Assembly: GCF_003254275.1 (NCBI RefSeq)
Contig: NZ_QKZK01000010.1
Span: forward strand, 32,644-96,643
Direction of reading: 5' to 3'
From: Breznakibacter xylanolyticus
Lineage (GTDB): Bacteria > Bacteroidota > Bacteroidia > Bacteroidales > Marinilabiliaceae
DNA: 64,000 nucleotides
The notes below the pieces were generated by a model. That model worked only from the letters and a program-made list of their open reading frames with translations. It was not told the origin of the DNA and searched no databases. Positions 53,032 through 62,100 of the stretch are shown here, piece by piece (within the stretch, counting starts at the first letter, position 1; each line of letters opens with the position of its first letter). A program made the position numbers and the translations under genes.

Positions 53032-53730
53032 ATGGCTTTAAATTTTTCACTGACCAAAAACCATTTGGTCAAAGACGGGCTCTCCTACAGAGCCGTTGTT
53101 GGGAACAATGAGACTTTTGATGAGAGTCGCATTGTGGATATGATGATCTATCGCGGGTCGACCGTGACTAAAGCCGACACCCTGGCGGTGCTCGAGGAGT
53201 ATGGACTGGCAGTCGCGGAAATTATCCGCACGGGCAATTATGTCAATACTTCGCTCTTTAGTGCTTATCCCACCATCGGAGGGACTTTTTCCGATTCTGC
53301 TGAATCGTTTAACTCGGCCAGACATTCTATTCGGGTGAAAGTGGTGGCCGGACAACGTCTCAAGCAGGTTATCCCACGCATTTCGGTGCAACGGCTCGAA
53401 GGTTCACATGTGGCTCCGTTGGTTAAGAAGGTCGAGGACTTCAACACCGGGGTTGAAAATTCTCAATTGACCATTGGGGCCGCTGCCATCATCACCGGGT
53501 ATCGTCTTAAGTACGATGCTGATGACTTAATGCAAGGGGTGTTTCTCATTAATGCCGCCAATGCGGTTGAAACACGTGTGGAGCGTATGGCCATCAACAA
53601 GCCAGGGAAACTCCATTTTCTGGTGCCTGCCTCACTTCCTCAAGGTGAATACCACGTGGAAGTACGTACGCGTGTTTTGAGTAAGGATTTGCGTAAAGGA
53701 CGTCTTGACGTGCCTTTAACGGCTGTTTGA
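53032..53730 (+). CDS. HU-family DNA-binding protein with C-terminal IG-like domain
   Basis: The 232-residue protein has an N-terminal HU/IHF-type fold (about 8-125; 'DESRIVDMMIYRGSTVTKADTLAVLEEYGLAVAEII', then 'GTFSDSAESFNSARHSIRVKV'). Its C-terminal sandwich resembles DUF4469 (about 140-230; 'GAAAIITGYRLKYDADDLMQGVFLINA', 'LPQGEYHVEVRTR'). Such two-domain proteins are abundant in Bacteroidota and are thought to bind and organise DNA. No enzymatic residues are present. It has its own promoter at 52927 and a terminator at 53755-53785, so it is monocistronic. Confidence 0.85.
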   Translation: MALNFSLTKNHLVKDGLSYRAVVGNNETFDESRIVDMMIYRGSTVTKADTLAVLEEYGLAVAEIIRTGNYVNTSLFSAYPTIGGTFSDSAESFNSARHSIRVKVVAGQRLKQVIPRISVQRLEGSHVAPLVKKVEDFNTGVENSQLTIGAAAIITGYRLKYDADDLMQGVFLINAANAVETRVERMAINKPGKLHFLVPASLPQGEYHVEVRTRVLSKDLRKGRLDVPLTAV

Positions 53731-53754
53731 TCGGTCTGTCTTTGTTGTAACTGT

Positions 53755-53785
53755 GAAGGAGAAGCTGATGCTTCTCCTTTTTTTG
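53755..53785 (+). terminator. Intrinsic terminator after the HU-IG gene
   Basis: AAGGAGAAGC (53757-53766) pairs with GCTTCTCCTT (from 53770), followed by a T-run. The same stem sequence terminates the GH2 gene at 16463. Confidence 0.82.
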
Positions 53786-53813
53786 TCTCCGTTGAGACGT
53801 TTCTTACACAAAT

Positions 53814-54113
53814 TTATTGTTTTTTGATTTGCTTGATTCTTTTCTGTTGTTTTTTTTCATTTCTTTTATCTCTTTTTGGGGCTATTTGTCGTCTCTCAAT
53901 GGCTAATGCAATGTGTGGTTGTGGCTTTCTTCCGATCTTTTTCTTACGGGCAAACATAAACCAATCGTTGCAATACTGTTTGTCATGCCCCATCCGGGTG
54001 CAAAAAATCAACGATCGTTGTCCATTACTATCAACGATACCTGTGCACCACCATCCTTGCCAGTCGTTCATTACTATCAACGATACCCGTTCATTACCAT
54101 GCACCACACCCAT
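53814..54113 (-). CDS. Uncertain small basic protein, overlapping a repeat region
   Basis: A 99-residue frame on the - strand reads 'GWWCTGIVDSNGQRSLIFC', then 'MGHDKQYCNDWFMFARKKKIG', and ends in a Lys/Arg-rich tail (KKQQKRIKQIKKQ). The middle has a protein-like composition with Trp, Cys and aromatic residues, unlike noise. The 5' third, however, falls in imperfect tandem repeats (about 54005-54190). A shorter start (MNDWQGWW) is possible. I do not recognise a family. It would be convergent with the HU-IG gene. It may be a decayed or chance frame. Confidence 0.3.
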   Translation of the reverse strand: MGVVHGNERVSLIVMNDWQGWWCTGIVDSNGQRSLIFCTRMGHDKQYCNDWFMFARKKKIGRKPQPHIALAIERRQIAPKRDKRNEKKQQKRIKQIKKQ

Positions 54114-54190
54114 GCATTACCATGTACCACACCCCTGCATCATGGTCAATCGATACCCTTGCACCACCATCCATCGACATCCCTTCACCA
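54005..54190. repeat. Imperfect tandem repeats with CAACGATACC/ACCATGCACCA words
   Basis: TTACTATCAACGATACC occurs twice about 43 bp apart, and TGCACCACCATCC and CATTACCATG..CCACACCC variants repeat around it. The spacing is irregular and there is no conserved spacer pattern. Confidence 0.55.
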
Positions 54191-54301
54191 TGGTGCATGT
54201 GAATTCTGTGTATGCTCATGGCGACTCTGTGATATGCAATATTATTTCGTAAAGTTACACGAATGAGAAACCCATTTTAGGGTAAATCATCCCTTTCATT
54301 T

Positions 54302-54334
54302 AAACCCCGAAGGTTTCTAAAACCTTCGGGGTTT
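54302..54334. repeat. Perfect AAACC...GGTTT hairpin, intergenic
   Basis: AAACCCCGAAGGTTT (54302-54316) and AAACCTTCGGGGTTT (54320-54334) are a perfect inverted pair. No gene ends nearby on the + strand; on the - strand it lies upstream of the uncertain 53814 frame. Confidence 0.6.
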
Positions 54335-54344
54335 GGGATTCTAT

Positions 54345-54620
54345 CATTCTTTTGTGTTATCTGCTTTTTTATTTGAACACAGTTATATTCGTATCTCAAT
54401 CGCACAACACAACTTCAAAAAACTCTGTGAATTCTCTGTGCCTCTGTGTTCATTGAAAACTACTATATAACTCTTTTGAGTTATATGCTTTGTTATTTAA
54501 ACGCAATGCGTTAAAATTAACTCAGCGCCTTTCTTGGCATAGCCAAGCGACTGCGTTGATTAGAGCCTCAGCGTTTATTTTGACTCTGTGTTCATTGAAA
54601 ACTCTGTGTCATATAACATT
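54345..54620. repeat. TTATCTGCTTTGTTATTTAAACG-type repeat block
   Basis: Words GAGTTATATGCTTTGTTATT, AAACGCAATGCG, AACTCAGCGCC and CTCAGCGTTTATTTTGACTC match the doubled unit at 37379-37565. It is more diverged and carries an inserted stretch near 54530-54570. It directly precedes MITE copy E. Confidence 0.6.
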
Positions 54621-54635
54621 CTATAATTGAATATC

Positions 54636-54834
54636 AATGTCGTTTAGTTAAGCCCCAACGGGGCGCCGGCAATAGAGCAGGGCATAGCCCTGTTAAATGT
54701 AGACAATGAACTCAAGCCCTGAAAGGGCGTAAGCTTACGCCCTTTCAGGGCTCTAAGATTGAGTTTGCATTCATCGTAGGGCGATGCCCAACGCTACTGC
54801 TTATCGCCCTTTCAGGGCTTATCTTAACGACATT
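54636..54834. mobile_element. MITE-like element copy E, reversed
   Basis: The left end AATGTCGTTTAGTTAAGCCC and the right end GGGCTTATCTTAACGACATT are inverted. The interior is copy D in reverse orientation (GCATTCATCGTAGGGCGATG, GCTACTGCTTATCGCCC), with an added GCCCTGAAAGGGCGTAAGC palindrome. Confidence 0.75.
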
Positions 54835-54840
54835 GAATTG

Positions 54841-55280
54841 AATATGAGTAACCTCTGAGGCACAAAGACACTGAGTTTTTTGTAAAGCCTTGCGTTTAAA
54901 TAAATATGCAGATAACTAAGATGGGTTATATAGTCGTTGTCTTAACTTAATTGGAGTGTAATTGCAATATTTCATTTCATTATGTAACTTTTGTTGTCGC
55001 TCGTCGTATGAAATCGTAAGCTAAGGAGGGCATGAAACGTTGCATCGTAACTAAGTAACAAAGCAGAAATGTGCGATACTGCATGAGCGCAAAAGGCGTA
55101 CATCTGTTAACTTTTAAAAGTTAAGAGTATCGATGTATTATTCAAAGTCCCCCTTCGGGGGATTTTGGGGGCTTTAGATAAGGTGGCTTTGTATGAGGAT
55201 CTTTTGTCCCATAAAATCACTATTTCATCAAAAAAGACCGATTGGTGCTGCTTTTATTAAGCTTGCTAACGCTTTTTTTT
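54841..55280. other. Gene-free stretch before the PqqD-like gene
   Basis: No gene is supported. It holds a perfect 18-bp palindrome TTAACTTTTAAAAGTTAA (about 55108-55125) and a GTCCCCCTTCGGGGGAT hairpin (about 55144-55160) related to the one at 6127-6150. Confidence 0.45.
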
Positions 55281-55288
55281 TAATTTTG
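55281..55288 (+). promoter_or_regulatory. TAnnTTTG -7 box for the PqqD-like gene
   Basis: TAATTTTG matches the consensus exactly, 27 bp before the ATG at 55316, after a T-rich run. Confidence 0.55.
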
Positions 55289-55315
55289 CCGTAAATTGTA
55301 ATAAGTTATAACCCA

Positions 55316-55609
55316 ATGGATATGAACACCGTTTATGAATGTGTGCCGGGTTTTGTCGAGAAGAAGGTGGGCGATGAGATGATTCTGGTGCCCATCTCCA
55401 ATCAGGTGGCGCAAATGAGCGAGGTATTTACCCTCAATGATTTGGGTGCCTTTTTGCTCGATCAACTGGATGGCCATATCTCCATGCACGACGTGGTGGA
55501 AAGGGTCACAAATAATTACGACGTCGACGAACAAACCGTCGTTTCTGATGTTGATGATTTTGTAAATGTGGCCTTGGTGAAAGGCGTGATCCGCGTGGTG
55601 CAACAATGA
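55316..55609 (+). CDS. PqqD-like RiPP recognition element protein
   Basis: The 97-residue protein (ATG 55316; 55322 also possible) fits the PqqD fold of three strands followed by a helical part: 'YECVPGFVEKKVGDEMILVPI', 'MSEVFTLNDLGAFLLDQLDGHISMHDVVERV', 'VVSDVDDFVNVALVKGVIRVV'. PqqD-type domains bind leader peptides of ribosomally made, modified peptides and hand them to a maturase. No radical-SAM, protease or transporter gene is next to it. The next gene, 7 bp away, encodes a 78-residue peptide, so a chaperone-substrate pair is the simplest reading. Both sit between a -7 box at 55281 and a terminator at 55959-55996. Confidence 0.72.
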   Translation: MDMNTVYECVPGFVEKKVGDEMILVPISNQVAQMSEVFTLNDLGAFLLDQLDGHISMHDVVERVTNNYDVDEQTVVSDVDDFVNVALVKGVIRVVQQ

Positions 55610-55616
55610 TGACTGT

Positions 55617-55853
55617 ATGAACAACATTCCTAAGATAAAAAAGAGATACACCAAACCGGAATTGGTGGCTGTGGCCATCGATCAAGAGATTGCTTTGATC
55701 ATGATGACCACCCCTCCGGGGCATCCGGGTGGACCCCTTTTAAGTAGCCCTGCACCTTCGGCTTCTGCAGCGGATGCTGTATTTTCTTCTGAGGTAGAGG
55801 CTTTTAGTAAAGAAGAAGATGTTTTCGGTTCCTCCAGTGGACCCTCTTATTGA
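55617..55853 (+). CDS. Small peptide paired with the PqqD-like gene, possible RiPP precursor
   Basis: The 78-residue product begins 'NNIPKIKKRYTKPELVAVAIDQEIALIMM', a charged start followed by a 'KPELV...D.E..L' segment common in short Bacteroidota peptides beside PqqD homologs. It continues with a Pro/Gly-rich 'TTPPGHPGGPLLSSP', an Ala/Ser stretch and an acidic C-terminus ending SGPSY. There is no signal peptide, no membrane helix and no Cys. It starts 7 bp after the PqqD-like gene and ends before the terminator. Leader-core organisation is plausible, with the N-terminal part as leader, but no cleavage site or modification can be read from the sequence. Function is inferred from pairing only. 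Confidence 0.6.
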   Translation: MNNIPKIKKRYTKPELVAVAIDQEIALIMMTTPPGHPGGPLLSSPAPSASAADAVFSSEVEAFSKEEDVFGSSSGPSY

Positions 55854-55958
55854 TGCTGTTGTGTCAGCGTTATGTGTGATTGGTGTTTGATATGGGGTAT
55901 GTTACAAGATGATGAAAACCATTTATTATAATACCGGTTGGTTAATTTGATGAAATTC

Positions 55959-55996
55959 CTCCTGGACAAGAGAAGACTTGTCCGGGATTTTTTTTA
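55959..55996 (+). terminator. Intrinsic terminator of the PqqD/peptide operon
   Basis: CCTGGACAAG (55961-55970) pairs with CTTGTCCGGG (from 55977), with one G-U pair, followed by an eight-base T-run. It shows the two genes form a closed unit. Confidence 0.8.
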
Positions 55997-56195
55997 TCGG
56001 ATACCTGTGATCCTATTCTTATGGCAATTGGTTTAGATGATTTATTAATCCCAATTGGTTTAGGTTTGATGAAACTTGATTTTTTAAGGATGAATGTTTT
56101 TCCCAAATTAGCAACAAATGTTCTATCTTGACGTAAGATGTCATGACCTTATTCTATTGATTGATTTAAAGCTTGAATAATAAATTAAATTAGAT

Positions 56196-59100
56196 ATGAA
56201 TAGTCAACGTTTGTTTATAACGGTCAAAGCGAAGATTGGTATCTTCTCTTTGTTTATGATGCTTTTTGCCGGTGTGGTTCCTTCTTTTGCGCAAGAAACC
56301 TGGTACACCCTGGCTGATGGCGACTGGGACAATTACCAGGTGTGGACACTCGATCCTGCCGGTGCAGTGAGGGTGAATCCAACCAGCGATTATCCAAGAA
56401 TGGGTGATAATGTCATTATTTTATCTGGCAAAAAGGTAACTATTCCCGATAATGTTACACCTTATTCGCGCACGGTTGCTGTTGTTTGTGCTTCGATTAC
56501 AGTCAATGGCGAACTCGATCTGCGCAGTTCTGCCGGACATACTATCGGTGCATTTAAAGGATCCGGTCGAATTTATACTAATTCAGGCGCAGTGCCTGTG
56601 AGTGGTGTTAGTTGGAGCCACTTTGTGACCGCAGGACAAGGACAAGGAACCATTGTGCTCAATGGTACCGGCGCTACCTCTGCCACATTGCCATCGTCAT
56701 TGTATAACCTTGAGGTGGCGTTGACATCGGGCATTGCCGTGCTCAATCAAAGCATTGAACTCAACGGTAACCTAAAGATAGCCTCCGGCACGTTACAAGT
56801 GAATGGTGCCGGCACTACTGCCCATACACTTACTGTGCGTAAAGACATTACCGTCAGCATCGGTGCCTCGTTTACGGTGGGCAGCGGCAATGTTGTTAAT
56901 ATATTGAACGCCTACGGCGATTTTAAAAACTATGGTACCGTCGATTTTGCCAACTCTGCCCAATATGCTTCTATTGGTGGCGGTGAGTTGAAAGTTTATT
57001 TCAGGGGCGAAACCGATAATGTGCTGCTTTGTAACGGTACCACCGATTTTTATCGATTAATTTTGGCCAAAGGATCAGATGATACCTACAAATTAACTGT
57101 TAGCGCCGATTTAACCTCGCGGTTTAAATTGTTTGGACCTGTAACTACCGTTTCTCGTACAGTGGAGTCTGTGAATGAGGATGGAGTTGGCCAGATTTTG
57201 GGTTACGAAAAATTGCCTCTTCTGTTGTTGGCAGGTACGCTAAAGCTTGAGTCGAATATAGTAATTCCGACATTAGGTGAAGATATGGTTGGTGAAAATG
57301 TCCCCAATGAATTCTGTATACCTTATGGTACTAAGCTTTGGATTAACGGAGCGTCGGTTTCTTCAGCTACAGGAGGTGGAGGTAACCGAGGTACGCGCTT
57401 GGAGGGTACCTTGCAAGTGTCGGCGGGATCGTTCACTAACCCCGACGGGACAGGTGGGATTCAATACAAGGGAAATGGTAGTAAACCAGGTGCTTTGGTA
57501 CTGGAAGGGACTGGTGTTGTTAATACTACCGAATTAAAGGAAGGGGATTCTACTGGTCGTTTTATTTACCGTCAATCTGGTGGTACGCTTAACCTGACTG
57601 GAGTAGCCGATTGGACCAATATTTCAGCAATAATGGCCTTGCCGCAATCAGATTATGTGTTTGAGATGACCGGTGGCACCATCAATATTGACGCTGTAAA
57701 TGCAACACAAAAAAGCGCTGGACCTCCGATTGTTGATAATGTATCAGGTATATATATTCGGGTTGATGAAGGCAACTACAATGTTACCGGAGGTATAATA
57801 AATATTATAACACCCACCCGTTATAAATCGACTATTAACGATTTTGAAATTTACTCGACAGCACCTTTTTATGACCTGAACATTGTTAATGAGGCTACTC
57901 GTTCAGGAACTCAGAAGGTATTGTTGAATAGCGGCTTGACGGTTTTGAATGATTTTGTTATTGGCGCAAGTACTAGCTTTGATGCGGGTACTTACAATGT
58001 TGAAATTGGTGGTGATTTAACCAACAATGGTACATTTACTGCCAATGGAAATACCACCAAGTTTATTGGGGCGGGTGCCTCTACCGTGAATGGTGGCACC
58101 ATTGCGTTTGCCAAATTGGAACTGGACAAAGACGTGGAGACGCAAACCGTGACCCTAGGGATGGGGACGATTTCCGTTTCAGGCAACCTTACGTTGACAT
58201 CAGGGACGCTTGGTGTTGGTACTGTTAACCGAAATGTAGGAGGTAATGTTGAAATTATTGCCGGAGCGATTACTGGTGCCAGTGCGTTGGTGTTGAACGG
58301 TACTGCACAACAATCGCTAAAAGGAAAGGTGGGCAAGGAACAAAGTTTCGGGAATATTGTGTTTGCCAATGAAAACAATGATTTATCGTTGTTGAGCGAT
58401 GTGAATGTGGGAAACTTTACTTTCTCTTCAATAAAGAAAGTGTCAATTGGTTTCCATAATTTAACAATTAGCGGAACTTTGAGTGGTTTTTCATCTTCAA
58501 AATATTTTTATACCAATGGTCTTGCTTCAGACAGGGGATTGACTTTGTATTTCTCAATCCCAGCCAATTACGCAGGCGGTACTTTGGCGACTTATCCTAT
58601 CGGCACATCATCTAAGTATTCCCCTGCATATGTAAAAGCCGGTACAGGCCAAACAGTGTACACGGATGGTTATTTTACTGTAATACCAGTAAGTGGTGAA
58701 CATCCAGCGACATATGAGGTTGCTTTAACTGATGTTTTGCCTTATTATTGGAAGACAAAGGTAACTGGTTTTGATAATTTGACTGATGGAGTCGTAAATT
58801 TGGAATTTGATTATTCATCGTATATACCCAAAGATATGAAGGTGTCATATCTTGATGGTGTTGAGTGGGTTAGGGGGGGTGCGAAATACAAAAACAACGA
58901 GAGCAGTATTTTGTATTTTAACAATACTAAGGTGTATGATTATTTTAAGCGGTTGATAAATGGAGACTTTACAGCAGGTAAGGATAATGGCTTAGGACAG
59001 TCTCCTTTTGGTCGAGTTGATGTGTTTTATAGTAGGCAGGATGCAAATTGGTATGATACATATACATCAGGTAGTAAGACGTATAGTGCGGCATGGGTTG

Positions 59101-62100
59101 ATGAGAATGAAAATCCCGTTGAAATTACGTGGTGGGGAACTGTTGGTTTTCCTGGTAAAGGCGATATTGTGAGAATTCGAAATAATCATAGGATTTATTT
59201 GCCACAGAATTCTACCAATATCGAAATAGGAATGTTGGAATTCGTACCAGCTACTGGTGTGACAGATCGTGAACAATTGCCACGCTTGGAGATTTTTACA
59301 CGTAATAATTTGATTTTGAATAGAATCAAAGGCGTTGGGGTTTTTAGCCAACATTTGAACAATACGAATAATCCGGTCATTACTGGTGATTTTGGCGAGT
59401 TTTCGGATGAAACGTATAGTTGGTTCCTGTTCAAGTCAGATGTTTCGGCTGAAGTTGAACTACCTGACGATATCTTTATTTATCCCAATGTCATGACCGA
59501 AACAAATGATTATGGAAACAACTATTATTCTTCCTTTAAGTTTCCGGTTGATGTCGTCATCAAGAGAAACTTAAATCCGCGTGGAAAATCAATTTTACGA
59601 TTAAATGATGGAGCGAAAGGAGATATTGCGGTTGGTGGAGATTTGGTCATTGGCGATTGGCTGGATGGTGTGGTGGAATTTCCGGCTTCGGGAGTGAAAA
59701 GGACGTTGACCATCGATGGAAATATTGATTTTACATCTAGTTATACCGCGCCGACCAATGCCAGGGCTATTAGGCTAACTTCAGAGACCACCTCTCTCTT
59801 GCATGATTTGATCGTGAAAGGCGATGTTAAACAAGGAGAAGGAGTGATTGATTTAGCCGGTACAAACGGAGGTGTGAACGTCGTGTTCAATGGAAATGCT
59901 TCATCCACGGTTTCAAAAACAGGGGCGGGGGCCACTGAATTCTATTCGATGGTCATTGAAAAAACAGTAGGCCAAAAGGTGCATATCACCGGCGATTTCG
60001 ATTTGAAAGGTGCCACCAATACGGCCACCAAAGCGTTGACGCTCACTTCGGGCGAATGCCATTTGGACAACGATGCCATTGAAATCATGCTGACATCGGG
60101 AGGTGGCAACTTCAAAATTCCCTCGGGTACCACGTTGCGTGTTGACAACGGTTCCGAAGTGGTGATGAGCGGTAGCGGAACTGGTATCTGGTTGGATGGA
60201 AATCTGATATTGGCAAACAGTCTATCACTCCCTAGTGGTGGGGAGCTGAACTGTGATGGCGATAACAATGGTATCGACGATGGTACCAACTACATCGAGT
60301 ATTCGGCATCGGGCAGCGCGACCATTAATGTGGGCACCGGTTCAAAACTTTCCTTGGGTGCACAGTTGCGCCGTTCCACCACCACCGATGCGGGCATCCT
60401 GCATTTTACACAGTCTGCCGGCAGTACGGTATTATTGGGTACCGTGGGGGCGCCCACTGTCAATCGTAGCGTGTTCGAGGTGTTGGGAAGTAGTACATTA
60501 ACACAAGCAGCCGGTGCAAATATCACATTGGTTAGTCCTCAAACGTCGGCAACAGTACCTGCATTGATGATCGATACCGATGCAGCACCATCGTTGGGTG
60601 CAGGTAGCAGCTTTACCATTGGTACGGCAAGTCCAACCGGGCAGACGTTCGATATTTATTCCTCTAGCCCATTGGAAAACCTGAATGTGGTTGGCAATAC
60701 GGCCCAATTAAAAACAGGTGCATTAACCCTGAACGGTTCGCTCGATATCGCAACGGGTTCAACGTTTCATGCCAACGGCTACGATTTGACATTGAAAGGC
60801 AACCTTGCTTATAGCGGTACGTTCACACCGGCCGGCAACACCACCTATTTCAGTGGCACGGCCGATCAAATCATATCGGGGGCGGGAGCTACGCCGGCGT
60901 TTTACAATTTGGTGAAACAAGGCACCAACACGCTCTCGTTGACATGCACCAACGATGTAGCCGTTAACGGTAACCTGACCATAGCGGGCGGTATCCTGAA
61001 CATCGGTTCGCGCGACCTGACGGTGCTTGGTAACGTGAACAATGTCGGTACGGTGCAGTCAACCTCCACCAACGGTGTGTTGTTTAAAGGAACGGCCACC
61101 CAGGTGTTGTCGGGCAACGGTACCTTTGCCATCATGACCATTGACAATGCCAACGGAGTAAATGTACCTACCCAAAGTGGTGCGATTACCTTTAACAATG
61201 CATTGCGCATGAAAAACGGGGTGATGGACATTGGACAAAACCTGTTGCATTTTGGAGTAGGAGCCTCCATTGTGCCTGTGAATGATTTTTCGACCACCAA
61301 TATGGTGCAGACCAATCTTTCCTTTATCGATAATGGGATTCGCAAGGTTTTCCCTGCCGGGGCCAGCACTTTTACCTATCCCATCGGGTCGTTGGGTAAG
61401 TACACACCAATTGAGCTGACTGTGACGGGTAACGGCAATAATACCGGTTCCATCCGGGTGAAGGCTGCCGACGAGCACCATGTGAGCGTAGTGGATTTAG
61501 CAGAAACCCTTTACGATGAGACGCAAAACGTGTTGCAATACAACTGGACTTTGGATGCCACAGGCATGACCGGTTTTTCGGCCAAATGTGTCATGCAAGG
61601 GTATCCTTCGGATGCATTGATAACCAATGCAGGCGGATCAACTTTTACTTTGTCTGATTATATCACTGCCCGGATTTTGTTGTCGAGCACCGAGTGGAAT
61701 AAGTTCGATGAAGATTTAAAATATTATTACGACGAGGGGACTGGTAAGTTGAATTTTGATTTCTCAAATACCAACGATGCCGGTATTGATGGCGACTATA
61801 CGGCTGGTGTTAAGTCGTGTATTCCTGACCGTGTGGCGACTTATATAACAGTGGCTAATGACGGCAACTGGAACGAAAAATTGACATGGGCAACCTATAA
61901 TCCGACGCTTGGTATACCTGCCGGCGTTGGTGAAGCAGGGGTTAATGTGCCTGATGGTGGTATTAAAGGTGCGGTTGTGTATATTGATCGAACCGTTAAT
62001 ATTCCTGCTGCAGAGTCGGCATCAGCTTATCGGACCTATTTGTTGACCGATGGTGTGCTCAATGTAGGTACATCTATAGCTAACCGATTGGGGGATGTTT

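Noticed and set aside
53824..54252. 142-residue + strand frame through the repeats
   Set aside because: Composition (Cys, His, Pro-rich) comes from the repeat words; the T-rich start gives a false hydrophobic segment.
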